From the NCBI GenBank assembly GCA_003165235.1, contig PLSV01000231.1, positions 28,113 through 75,449 on the forward strand: DNA of 47,337 nucleotides. The letters are read 5' to 3'. A model generated the notes under the pieces. That model had not been told where the DNA came from. It did no database searches and worked only from the letters and a program-made list of their open reading frames with translations. Numbering within the stretch: the first letter of the stretch is position 1; each line of letters begins with the position of its first letter. This DNA comes from Syntrophobacteraceae bacterium. GTDB taxonomy: Bacteria; Desulfobacterota; Syntrophobacteria; Syntrophobacterales; Syntrophobacteraceae. This document shows, one piece after another, positions 1-7,866 of the stretch. The position numbers and the translations under genes were made by a program.

Positions 1-1608
1 GTGTACTGGAAAATAGGCGAGAGCTCCAGTTATTCTGTCGAATGGGCAGAGGAGTTGTGGGAAAAGCGCATTTTTGCGCTTGGCCCGCAAAAGCCGATTT
101 TGAACATTGCGGCCGGCGCCTGTCAGCCTTATCCCGATTTCGCCCACACTTTTCTATCAGATCCTCGTTGCGTGGAATTTGCACGAAAAGCCGCCGCCGC
201 CTGCCGATGGACGTCTGTGAGAGACCCCCTGGCTTCCCAGATACTGTGCGCACTCGGCGTCGAACATGAGGCCCTGCCCTGCGCGGCGCTTCATGCGGCG
301 CGCAGGACCAATTTCAAGGGAACTTTCGGAGGGGTCGTAGGGGTCAACCTTATGCCTTTGGGCGGGCACTTCAGGTTGCGCGATGACTTCGACGACGATG
401 TATGGAATGCTGTCTGCCAGGCTTTGGTCAAATCGCTAAGGAAATATCATCGCCTTTTGTTCATTGCTCATGACGCTTCGGAGAAAGCTTTCATGGAGCG
501 CTACCGCGGCGAGGGAGAAGTCATTTTCCTTTCCGGTTCCTGGCGCGATTACCTGCATGTGTACGCAAAAAGTTCGGCCGTCGTATCAAACCGCGTCCAC
601 GGGGCAGTATGCGCCGCAGGCTTCGGCCGGCCTACCGTAATCATTGGCAATGACACGAGGCTCATGATAGGAGATTTCATTGGGATCCCGAGCCTCTATG
701 CCATGGAAGCGAAAGCCGGTCAGGTTGTTGACCTTATTGAAGACGGAATCAGGGGACAGAAAGCTGAAGGAGAAAGGCTCATCCACCTGCGGGAGGAAAG
801 TGCGGGTCGATACCGGTCGGCCATCCTAGAAAGCATTTTCCAAACCGGGAGGGCGACGGGGACCTCGAGTATGGCCAAGAAATCCGGTCGGACCTCGGGG
901 ACGAAAAAATTCGCACTGGCCAGTAAAGCCGAGTTTTGTTCCGGTTCCTTTCAAGATTTAATGCTCACCTTGAACTGCTTTGCGGAGAGGTGGGGCCTGC
1001 GCCGGCTCTCCACCACGCTGGAAGGCTGGGAATACCCCTGGTTTTTGTTCAACGCTTTCGACGGGGCGGACTGGTCGCAGGTCCGCCTGCTGGATATGGA
1101 CAGCGATTTGAATCCCATGCCCTGGTTCATGGCAAGCCTGGGGGCACAGGTGGAACTTGTGGGAAAACGGGGCATGCGGACGGCCCAATGGGAGGAGGTC
1201 CGCCGAAGGACCGGTCTAAAAGTGGATTGGCAGGTCCCCTCTATCAATGAAGTCCGTATTCCCGAACAGTGCTACGATGTGGTGACATGTTTTTCCGCCG
1301 CCGAGCCTTGCCCCGGACAAGATACAATGGTCGCTGAAGCTGCGAAGGCCCTGCGGAGTGGCGGAACGTTCCTGATCTCATTGCGTCTTCGCCCGCCATC
1401 CCGGGGACTAAGTCTTCCCTGGCGGAGCAGTGGAGTCTTGACCATAAAAAAGTTTACCCAAACGATTTGGGAACACCCCGCATTTGGGGTGAATGCAGAA
1501 AACCCCGGATGGGGTCTGCGCCCAGATGACATATTGGTGGAAAAAGACGGAAAATGCCGTTTCCCTGGCCCGGTTACGGCAGGGGCTGCGGTATTGCGGA
1601 AAAAATAA
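1..1608 (+). CDS. Polysaccharide pyruvyltransferase-family / methyltransferase-like fusion (5' partial)
   Basis: The frame is already open at the first base and the usual N-terminal part of a pyruvyltransferase domain is missing, so the GTG at position 1 is probably not the true start. Residues about 30-270 match the polysaccharide pyruvyltransferase (CsaB-like) family: an SVRDPLAS motif near residue 72 and SNRVHGAVCAAGFGRPTV from residue 196, the conserved Arg-His loop. A Ser/Thr/Lys-rich linker (about 275-310) leads to a second domain resembling a class I SAM methyltransferase: LLDMDSD near 363, YDVVTCFSAAE, and LRSGGTFLISLRL. Its motif I is degenerate, so activity is uncertain. Pyruvyltransferases add ketal-linked pyruvate to sugars. 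Directly upstream of an ABC polysaccharide exporter it could modify the glycan or its end. The pyruvyltransferase assignment is good; the second domain is a weaker call. Confidence 0.75.
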   Translation: MYWKIGESSSYSVEWAEELWEKRIFALGPQKPILNIAAGACQPYPDFAHTFLSDPRCVEFARKAAAACRWTSVRDPLASQILCALGVEHEALPCAALHAARRTNFKGTFGGVVGVNLMPLGGHFRLRDDFDDDVWNAVCQALVKSLRKYHRLLFIAHDASEKAFMERYRGEGEVIFLSGSWRDYLHVYAKSSAVVSNRVHGAVCAAGFGRPTVIIGNDTRLMIGDFIGIPSLYAMEAKAGQVVDLIEDGIRGQKAEGERLIHLREESAGRYRSAILESIFQTGRATGTSSMAKKSGRTSGTKKFALASKAEFCSGSFQDLMLTLNCFAERWGLRRLSTTLEGWEYPWFLFNAFDGADWSQVRLLDMDSDLNPMPWFMASLGAQVELVGKRGMRTAQWEEVRRRTGLKVDWQVPSINEVRIPEQCYDVVTCFSAAEPCPGQDTMVAEAAKALRSGGTFLISLRLRPPSRGLSLPWRSSGVLTIKKFTQTIWEHPAFGVNAENPGWGLRPDDILVEKDGKCRFPGPVTAGAAVLRKK

Positions 1609-1644
1609 CGGGCAAAACGCGGGTCTCATAAACAGGATGCAGGG

Positions 1645-2430
1645 ATGATCCTCAGTTCGTGGACTTACCGAAGGTTTATCTGGGAAAACGCATGGAGAGA
1701 TCTCTGGTTTCGATATGTGGGTTCGGCCATGGGTTTCTTGTGGAACGCCATTCATCCTCTTTTTCAAATCCTGCTCTACACGCTTGTATTCTCTCATCTG
1801 ATACCGGCGAGAATCCCCAATTTATCTTCAGGTTTTGGGTTTGCTATTTATCTATGTTCAGGCTTAATCCCCTGGATGGGGTTCAGTGAAACCGTGACCC
1901 GCTGCACAGGCTCATTTATCGCCAATGCAAATTACTTGAAAAAAGTCTCTATCCCCGAGCAGGTGTTCGTTATTCAGAACGCATCGAGCTGTTTCATGAA
2001 CCTTGCCATCAGTGTTGCTCTTTTCATTGTAGTGTGTATATTCTTGGGCCACTCTCCAGCCCTGTCATGGCTGGCTTTGCCACTGGTCCTTTTACTGCTG
2101 CAGGGATTCGGTTTCGGGCTGGGGCTTTTTCTGGGGGTGATGAACACATTTTTCAGAGACATCAGCCAGGCATTGACGCTTTTCCTGCAATTGTGGTTCT
2201 GGGTGACCCCCATCGTTTACGTGGAATCGATCTTGCCCGAGTGGGCCCGGAGTATGCTTTATTTGAACCCGGTTTTTTATTTCGTCAGAGCTTCTCAGAA
2301 CATAATTGTCGAAGGCGCATGGCCGCACTGGAGCTCTTTTGCAATCATGTTCTGTATAGCCGCCGGGTTCAGCATCCTGGGCTATCTAACGCTTATCAGG
2401 TTAAGGTCGGAAATCCGGGATGTCCTGTAG
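1645..2430 (+). CDS. wzm: ABC-2 type polysaccharide export permease (Wzm/KpsM/TagG family)
   Basis: A 261-residue integral membrane protein of normal length for the family, with about six hydrophobic segments. It starts with the amphipathic stretch typical of Wzm/TagG permeases (WENAWRDLWFRYVGSAMGFLWNAIHP) and ends in a short basic tail. The FFRDISQALTLFLQLWFWVTPIVY region is the characteristic conserved end of this family. It would form the inner-membrane channel exporting a completed lipid-linked glycan. The ATG lies 8 nt after an AGGA Shine-Dalgarno at 1633-1636. It follows the pyruvyltransferase gene by 36 nt, and its stop precedes the preferred start of the ATPase gene by 19 nt, so the genes look co-transcribed. 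TagG, KpsM and O-antigen Wzm types cannot be told apart from this sequence alone, but the next gene's C-terminal domain favours the O-antigen type. Confidence 0.9.
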   Translation: MILSSWTYRRFIWENAWRDLWFRYVGSAMGFLWNAIHPLFQILLYTLVFSHLIPARIPNLSSGFGFAIYLCSGLIPWMGFSETVTRCTGSFIANANYLKKVSIPEQVFVIQNASSCFMNLAISVALFIVVCIFLGHSPALSWLALPLVLLLLQGFGFGLGLFLGVMNTFFRDISQALTLFLQLWFWVTPIVYVESILPEWARSMLYLNPVFYFVRASQNIIVEGAWPHWSSFAIMFCIAAGFSILGYLTLIRLRSEIRDVL

Positions 2431-2449
2431 CAGGAGAGACTTTGTCGCA

Positions 2450-3778
2450 ATGGAACCTGTTATAAGCGCTAAAGACCTTTCTAAGGCGTTCAAGATTTAT
2501 AGCAACCCATGGCATCGGGCTTTGGACTGGGTGGATTCCGGCAAGAAGCGGTACCAGGAGTTTTGGGCGCTAAAGGACATATCGTTTGAGATGGGTCGCG
2601 GCGAGTGCCTCGGCGTCATCGGTCCTAACGGCGCAGGAAAAACCACGCTGCTAAAGATATTGACCGGGGTGCTCGATCCTACAGCCGGTGTTTTTCAGGT
2701 GCAAGGCAAGGTTTTGTCGCTGCTCGAATTAGGAACGGGGTTTAACGTGGAACTGACCGGCCGCCAGAATCTGATAAACAGCGCCTGCCTGCTCGGCTTC
2801 GAAGCGCGTTTGATCGAGGAACGCATGCCGGAAATTGAGTCATTTGCCGAACTGGGAGATTTCTTCGACCGTCCGATCAAGCTTTATTCGTCCGGAATGT
2901 ACGTGCGGCTTGCCTTTTCCATGTTCGTGTTTATGGAGCCGGAGGTGCTGATAATCGACGAGGCGTTGAGCGTTGGGGACATCTTTTTCCAGCAGAAGAG
3001 TTTCTCCAAGATGCGCGAGATGATTTCAGGGGGCAACACCTGCATTTTTGTCTCACACGACATGGCGGCAGTGCAGCACCTTTGTCAGCGGGCTATCCTG
3101 CTCAGACATGGCGCAATCGAGTTTTGTGGCGATTCAGTCGAGGCGGTGAGCAGGTATTATGGCGCCACCGGATTGCGGAGCATCTGTCCTCCTCATGACC
3201 AGGCGCCGTTTGACGGGGCCGAAAGCGCGGTTGAGGCTCCCAAGCCGGATGGTGGATTGAAACCGGCTGAAATCATGGCTCGTAATATTCTGGGCAACGG
3301 GTGCCGCCACAACCACGGGGCAGGGGGCCTATTATTGATTGGCGCATGCGTCACAGATTTAGGCGGACATCCCGGGATGAATGTCTCCGTGCTTGAAAGA
3401 CTTTCTTTTCACGTCATCGTCCGGGCCACTTCAGCAATAATCGACCCGAACTGCGGAATTCACCTCTACGATCGTTTGGGTAATCTGGTTTTTGCCGGAG
3501 GCGCCAAGCAATCCGGCCATAGGTTGCCGGATATGTCTCCGGGCCAGGAACTTGTAGTGGTCCTTACTGTCCAGTTTAATGTTCAGCCCGGAGAATATAC
3601 TTTTAGCCTCGGTGCGGCAGAGCCTTCGGCTGTTGGAGGCCCCAATGCCGGTTTTCTGCATGACCGCCATGAACTCCTGGGTCCCATCGTCGTTACGGCG
3701 GATCCGGGCAGACTCCTTCCTTTCCATGGTATCGCGCAGTTACCGATGACATTTAGCCATTATATCCCGGCAGAATGA
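2450..3778 (+). CDS. wzt: ABC transporter ATP-binding protein with C-terminal glycan-binding domain (Wzt-like)
   Basis: An ATPase of 442 residues from ATG 2450. I prefer this start to ATG 2420, which overlaps the permease by 11 nt, because AGGAGA at 2432-2437 sits upstream of 2450. The nucleotide-binding domain has Walker A GPNGAGKTT (58-66), signature YSSGMYVRLAFS (146-157), Walker B IIDE (D170/E171) and the switch His in FVSHDM. Beyond about residue 260 there is a further region of roughly 180 residues, predicted to be beta-rich, as in Wzt proteins whose C-terminal domain recognises the modified non-reducing end of the polysaccharide. KpsT and TagH proteins lack that domain in this form. 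It energises export through the adjacent permease. The long C-terminal domain implies that the glycan carries a recognised terminal residue, and pyruvyl and methyl transfer genes are on hand to make one. Confidence 0.9.
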   Translation: MEPVISAKDLSKAFKIYSNPWHRALDWVDSGKKRYQEFWALKDISFEMGRGECLGVIGPNGAGKTTLLKILTGVLDPTAGVFQVQGKVLSLLELGTGFNVELTGRQNLINSACLLGFEARLIEERMPEIESFAELGDFFDRPIKLYSSGMYVRLAFSMFVFMEPEVLIIDEALSVGDIFFQQKSFSKMREMISGGNTCIFVSHDMAAVQHLCQRAILLRHGAIEFCGDSVEAVSRYYGATGLRSICPPHDQAPFDGAESAVEAPKPDGGLKPAEIMARNILGNGCRHNHGAGGLLLIGACVTDLGGHPGMNVSVLERLSFHVIVRATSAIIDPNCGIHLYDRLGNLVFAGGAKQSGHRLPDMSPGQELVVVLTVQFNVQPGEYTFSLGAAEPSAVGGPNAGFLHDRHELLGPIVVTADPGRLLPFHGIAQLPMTFSHYIPAE

Positions 3779-3851
3779 ACCCTTTACTCAATGGGACAAA
3801 GAAGCGATTATCCACCCACGACGCCCACCGATTGAGCACAAAGGACCAGAG

Positions 3852-4694
3852 ATGGGCATAGGCCTAGGCGTGGAAGTTGAAAACACTTCGATGGATTCTT
3901 TTTTGGCGTCCGAGGGGTATCCCCGGAAGAGCCGCCGGTACTGCAAAGTCGTCCGGTGCTGGTGCGGTTCGGATGCGCTGGTGGAGCTTCCGGCGCACGG
4001 CGATTATCAGCTTTGCCGGACATGCGGCTGCCTTTTGCTCAGGTGCGTCCTCGCGCCCACATATCTCGAAGAGCTTTATGGCGAGGCATATTTCGACGCC
4101 CACCAGGTCGCGATCGGACTGCCGCCCCTCTGGCGAAGGTATGAAACCGACGCCCATGACAGAATCCCGATATGGATGGCGGCCATACTCCGGCGCTTTT
4201 CCGGCGGCAGGCTGATCGAGGTCGGATCGTCCCACGGGCGTTTCCTCAAGGAACTGGCTGGCGCCGGTTTCCAGGTGACCGGACTGGAGCTGGACCATGC
4301 GATGGCGTCCCGGGCAAGGGAGAAGACGGGGCTTGACATAAGGTGCTCGTCCCTTGAGCAGATCGCGGCTGCGTCTTATGACGTGCTGGTTGCAAACGAT
4401 GTTCTCGAACATCTCTACGACCCTGGGAAAATGCTCTCGGATTCCATGCGCGTACTCAAGGAAGGTGGCAGGGCCTTCTTCCAGACTGTTGTTTTCGATG
4501 GCTGGAGGGCCTGTCCCCCGGTTGTGCTAAGGCCTCTCTATCATGTCGTCCTGTTCAGCCGGGAGTCTCTGGAACGCCTTATACCCCCCTCCGGGAGGCT
4601 TATGTCGATCGAAGAGACCGTTTTCGGGTGTTCCTACATAGTTGTCCTGAAAAACCCGGCAACCGGAAAAATTGACCTGCGTGGCCGCGTTTGA
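3852..4694 (+). CDS. Class I SAM-dependent methyltransferase
   Basis: A 280-residue protein starting at ATG 3852 after a weak purine-rich site. A cysteine cluster near the N-terminus (CWCGSDAL then LCRTCGCLLL) resembles the small zinc-binding module found in sugar-modifying methyltransferases encoded in polysaccharide loci. The SAM fold follows: motif I LIEVGSSHGRFL begins at residue 121, an acidic residue ends strand 2 (VTGLELDHA), and VLVANDVLEHLYDP near 179-192 is the motif II/III region typical of the Methyltransf_23 group. It sits between the Wzt-like ATPase and the GT9/coiled-coil gene on the same strand. That context suggests methylation of a sugar or glycan end in the cytoplasm before export. 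The substrate cannot be read from sequence. The 73 nt before it contain no recognisable terminator. Confidence 0.85.
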   Translation: MGIGLGVEVENTSMDSFLASEGYPRKSRRYCKVVRCWCGSDALVELPAHGDYQLCRTCGCLLLRCVLAPTYLEELYGEAYFDAHQVAIGLPPLWRRYETDAHDRIPIWMAAILRRFSGGRLIEVGSSHGRFLKELAGAGFQVTGLELDHAMASRAREKTGLDIRCSSLEQIAAASYDVLVANDVLEHLYDPGKMLSDSMRVLKEGGRAFFQTVVFDGWRACPPVVLRPLYHVVLFSRESLERLIPPSGRLMSIEETVFGCSYIVVLKNPATGKIDLRGRV

Positions 4695-4886
4695 TATATT
4701 AGCTGGCATCGGCCAAGGGGGCGAAAGGATCTCCTTTTTAGAAAAGGTGGACTTTATGCCCATATGCCGGGGAGCTTACCGGGTTTCCGGACTGACGCCG
4801 CTCTGGCCTTTCGACCAAACACATAGTATAGTTGAAGAGTTCATATTGAGGCCAGAAACGAGCGGCGCCGCAATCACGAGAGAGAG

Positions 4887-7658
4887 ATGAATACTGGTTT
4901 GTCCATTAAGTCATCCAGAAATATCCTTATCCCTCGCTTCGATACCTTTGGAGACCTGGTGCTCGTGGAGGGGTTCGTCTCGGCTGTGCTGGAAATGGCC
5001 CCCGAAGCCTCTGTCACTCTCCTGGTGAGAAAGGACTACGATCAGCTTGCGGAAATGTTTCCCCGGCGCCTTCATTGGGAGACGACTTCCATAAATCCCT
5101 TCGCCCAAGTCCCGCGGCAGGAGGAGCTGGCGCCCTTTGTCACCTCTTTGCGGGGCAATTCCTACGACCTTGTCCTGTTCACGGCTTACAGCAGAACATG
5201 GCTCGACGATGTCGTCGGCGCCGCCACTGCGCCTGCTCTCCGAGTTGCGCTGGGCTCGGGTGAAGCAATGCCGGCTCAGTTGGACTCCTTCATGGATCGG
5301 TTGGGTATCGGCTTCTCTTTTCCCGTTTACGATGTCGTCGTTAAAGTGGAAGAATTGGTGCACGAAACGGAAAAATACCGGGTGCTCCTGGAACAACTCA
5401 CAGGCGAGCAGCGGTCCCTGCGGTCCCCGCAGCTCATTCTCAACGGAGATTTGTCGGAATTGGCCGCCCGCGTTTTAGCCCAACGGGGTCTGTCCGAAGA
5501 GCAATACCTGCTGTGCGCCCCCGCCGGAACGGCCAACATTTCGATAAAAGCGTGGCCGGAAGCTCACTTTGCCGGACTTATCGCCCGGATTGAGCAAATC
5601 TTTGGCATACCGGCCCTGATAACAGGTCATGAAAACGAGCGCTCAATCGTCGACAATGTGTTCCGCTTGGCGGAACAGGCAGGGGCCCACCCAAGGGTGT
5701 GGCTCGGCATGGACGGAGAAATGCCTCTTGCCGCGGCCCTGACGCGGAAGTCATTATTTTACCTGGGCAACGATACCGGCCTGATGCATGCGGCGGCAGC
5801 CTTTGAACGGCCGGTGATCGCGTTTTTCGGCGGCGGACATTGGCCGAGGTTTCTGCCGGCCGCTCAGACAGGCCGGGTTTTCGTAACTCCGATGCCCTGT
5901 TTCTATTGCAACTGGGAGTGCGTTTTCAGTGAAGCGCTTTGTGTGCGCGGAATTTCCTTCGAGAAGGTCCTCCCCGAAATAGAGCAATTCCTGCAAGATC
6001 TTCGCGGTGGGCGGCAAAGTTTCCGGGTGGTCGAACAGAAGGTCCAGTCCGCCGACCTGCGGGATTTTTTTGAGCAGGCGGTCCGGCGCCTCGATCAGTT
6101 GAAAAAGGATGTGCAGGCCGAACGGAAATCTTTCCTCAAGCAGAGCGTGGACCTGTCACGGCTCCTGGTGGAATCGGACAATGACCGCCGGGCGCGTCTG
6201 GACCAGATACGGAATCTTACCAAACTTCTTCGTGAATCGGAGGCGGACAGGGCTGCCCGCCTGGATAACATTCAGAAACTCGAGCGCCGTTTGCGCGAAT
6301 CTGAAGAGGACCGGGAGTCGCAGTTCGAGCAGATCCAACAACTCACGAGACTTCTTCATGAATTGGAATCAGACCGGAATGCCCGCTTAGAGCAGACAAC
6401 GGGACTGACGCGGCTCCTGATGAAATCGGAATCAGACCGGAATGCCCGCTTGGAGCAGATCACCGAACTTACACGGCTCCTGGTGGAATCGGAAAAGGAC
6501 CGGAATACCCGCTTAGAGCAGACCACGGGATTGACACGGCTTCTGATGAAATCCGAATCAGACCGGGATGCCCGCCTAGAGCAGACCACAGAACTGACAC
6601 GGCTCCTGATGGAATCCGAATCAGACCGAAATGCCCGCTTAGAGCAGATCAACGAACTGACACGGTTTTTCCTGATGGAAACCGAATCGGACCGGAATGC
6701 CCGCTTGGAGCAGATCACCGAACTTACACGGCTCCTGACGGAATCCGAATCCGACCGGAATGCCCGCTTGGAGCAGATTACCGAACTTGCACGTCTCCTG
6801 ATGGAATCCGAAGAGGACCGAAATGCCCGCTTGGAGCAGATCACCGAACTTACACGGCTCCTGGTGGCGTCCGAAGAGGACCGGGAGTTGCGGTTCGAGC
6901 AGATCCAAGTGCTCACAAGACTTCTTCGAGAATCCGAATCCGACCGGGTTGCCCGCTTAGAGCAGATCACCGAACTAACACGGCGCCTGATGGAATCCGA
7001 ATCAGACCGGAATGCCCGCTTAGGGCAGATCACCGAGCTTACCCGGCTCCTGGTGGAATCCGAATCAGACCGGAATGCCCGCTTAGGGCAGATCACCGAG
7101 CTTACCCGGCTCCTGGTGGAATCCGAATCGGACCGGAATGCCCGCCTGGAGCAGATCACAGAACTCACCCGGCTCCTTATTGAATCGGAATCAGACCGGA
7201 ATGCCCGCCTAGAGCAGATTGCCGAACTTACACGGGTCCTGGTGGGGTCCGAAGAGGACCGGGAGTTGCGGTACGAGCAGATCCAACGGCTCACAAGACT
7301 TCTTCGTGAATCCGAATCAGACCGTAATGCCCGCTTAGAGCAGACCACGGAATTGACACGGCTCCTGGTGGAATCCGAATCGGACCGGAATGCGCGCTAT
7401 GAGCAGATCACCGAACTGACACGGCTTCTGGTGGAGTCGGAATCGGACCGGAATGCGCGCTTTGAGCAGCTAACCCAACTCACTCGGCTCGTTAATGCCC
7501 GCTTGGAGCAGATCGTGGAACTTACACGGCTCGTGGATGCCGCACGGGGTGTTTTCTCCAAGATTGAAACAAGCCGGTTCTATCGGCTGGCGCGCGCTAT
7601 GGGATTTTTTGGCGGTCTCAAACAAGTGATTGCAGATTTTCTGGGCCACTCCGGGTGA
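4887..7658 (+). CDS. GT9 (heptosyltransferase-like) glycosyltransferase with long 21-residue-repeat helical tail
   Basis: A 923-residue two-part protein. Residues about 13-370 are a GT-B fold family 9 glycosyltransferase: an N-terminal nucleotide-fold start (ILIPRFDTFGDLVLV), the acceptor/donor region AGTANISIKAWP, and YLGNDTGLMHAAA with N295-D296-T297-G298, the family hallmark. A cysteine cluster (C-x2-C-x3-C-x6-C) follows near 338-353. After a short linker, residues 423-864 are 21 consecutive repeats with consensus LTRLLVESESDRNARLEQITE, then a 14-residue partial copy. The tail ends in a short amphipathic segment rich in aromatics and basics (SRFYRLARAMGFFGGLKQVIADFL), which could touch the membrane. 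Typical GT9 enzymes are about 350 residues, so the tail is an addition. Given the neighbouring Wzm/Wzt genes, a spacer or chain-length-ruler role is my inference. The initiation site is weak (GAGAGAG just before ATG). Confidence 0.85.
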   Translation: MNTGLSIKSSRNILIPRFDTFGDLVLVEGFVSAVLEMAPEASVTLLVRKDYDQLAEMFPRRLHWETTSINPFAQVPRQEELAPFVTSLRGNSYDLVLFTAYSRTWLDDVVGAATAPALRVALGSGEAMPAQLDSFMDRLGIGFSFPVYDVVVKVEELVHETEKYRVLLEQLTGEQRSLRSPQLILNGDLSELAARVLAQRGLSEEQYLLCAPAGTANISIKAWPEAHFAGLIARIEQIFGIPALITGHENERSIVDNVFRLAEQAGAHPRVWLGMDGEMPLAAALTRKSLFYLGNDTGLMHAAAAFERPVIAFFGGGHWPRFLPAAQTGRVFVTPMPCFYCNWECVFSEALCVRGISFEKVLPEIEQFLQDLRGGRQSFRVVEQKVQSADLRDFFEQAVRRLDQLKKDVQAERKSFLKQSVDLSRLLVESDNDRRARLDQIRNLTKLLRESEADRAARLDNIQKLERRLRESEEDRESQFEQIQQLTRLLHELESDRNARLEQTTGLTRLLMKSESDRNARLEQITELTRLLVESEKDRNTRLEQTTGLTRLLMKSESDRDARLEQTTELTRLLMESESDRNARLEQINELTRFFLMETESDRNARLEQITELTRLLTESESDRNARLEQITELARLLMESEEDRNARLEQITELTRLLVASEEDRELRFEQIQVLTRLLRESESDRVARLEQITELTRRLMESESDRNARLGQITELTRLLVESESDRNARLGQITELTRLLVESESDRNARLEQITELTRLLIESESDRNARLEQIAELTRVLVGSEEDRELRYEQIQRLTRLLRESESDRNARLEQTTELTRLLVESESDRNARYEQITELTRLLVESESDRNARFEQLTQLTRLVNARLEQIVELTRLVDAARGVFSKIETSRFYRLARAMGFFGGLKQVIADFLGHSG
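6153..7520 (+). repeat. 63-bp in-frame tandem repeat array (21 units plus a partial)
   Basis: Direct 63-bp repeats run through the 3' half of the GT9 gene, encoding 21-residue units. All are 63 bp except the ninth, which carries one extra codon (FFLMETESD). A truncated 42-bp unit closes the array at 7479-7520. Units 3, 12 and 18 share a variant (EEDRE..FEQIQ or similar) and each is followed by LLRESESDR or LLHELESDR, a higher-order pattern. Units 14 and 15 share the otherwise absent LGQITE variant and are nearly identical in DNA, pointing to recent duplication. Unit size equals three heptads, but only about half the core positions are hydrophobic. Confidence 0.95.
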
Positions 7659-7866
7659 GGGCAAAATTTCCGGAGGCTTCACCGCACGGACATGATTTGC
7701 TGCTTCGAAGAGGCGTGGTGGGCTGCGCTCCACTTAGCCCACCCTACAAATCTTTTCATGGTTTAGGGTGTCCCAACGGGACATGAAATGTTGTGGTGAA
7801 CCCTTGCATAAATTTACCGTTCACAAACAGGAACGGCCGACTTTTAGCTGAAATCGAGAAGGCAAA
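7659..7866. other. Intergenic region with two hairpin-forming repeats
   Basis: The 208 nt between the GT9 gene and gspE have no ORF of note. They contain a perfect 8-bp stem (GGTGGGCT at 7717-7724 with AGCCCACC at 7736-7743, 11-nt loop) and a 6-bp stem with a 3-nt loop (TGTCCC 7769-7774, GGGACA 7778-7783). The first belongs to a dispersed motif: its complement matches 38512-38531 at 19 of 20 bases. Either hairpin could end or attenuate transcription of the polysaccharide operon, but no T-tract follows them. Confidence 0.6.

Noticed and set aside
4672-4890. 72-residue frame between methyltransferase and GT9 gene
   Set aside because: Starts at TTG inside the upstream gene, no ribosome site, no domain; treated as intergenic.
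6356-7348. 330-residue antisense open frame, Ser/Arg-rich repeats
   Set aside because: It is the complement of the 63-bp array; a repeat unit without stops in that frame keeps it open. No start site or family match.
6153-7520. Regularly spaced repeats that might suggest a CRISPR array
   Set aside because: Units are contiguous, in frame and without unique spacers; this is a protein repeat.
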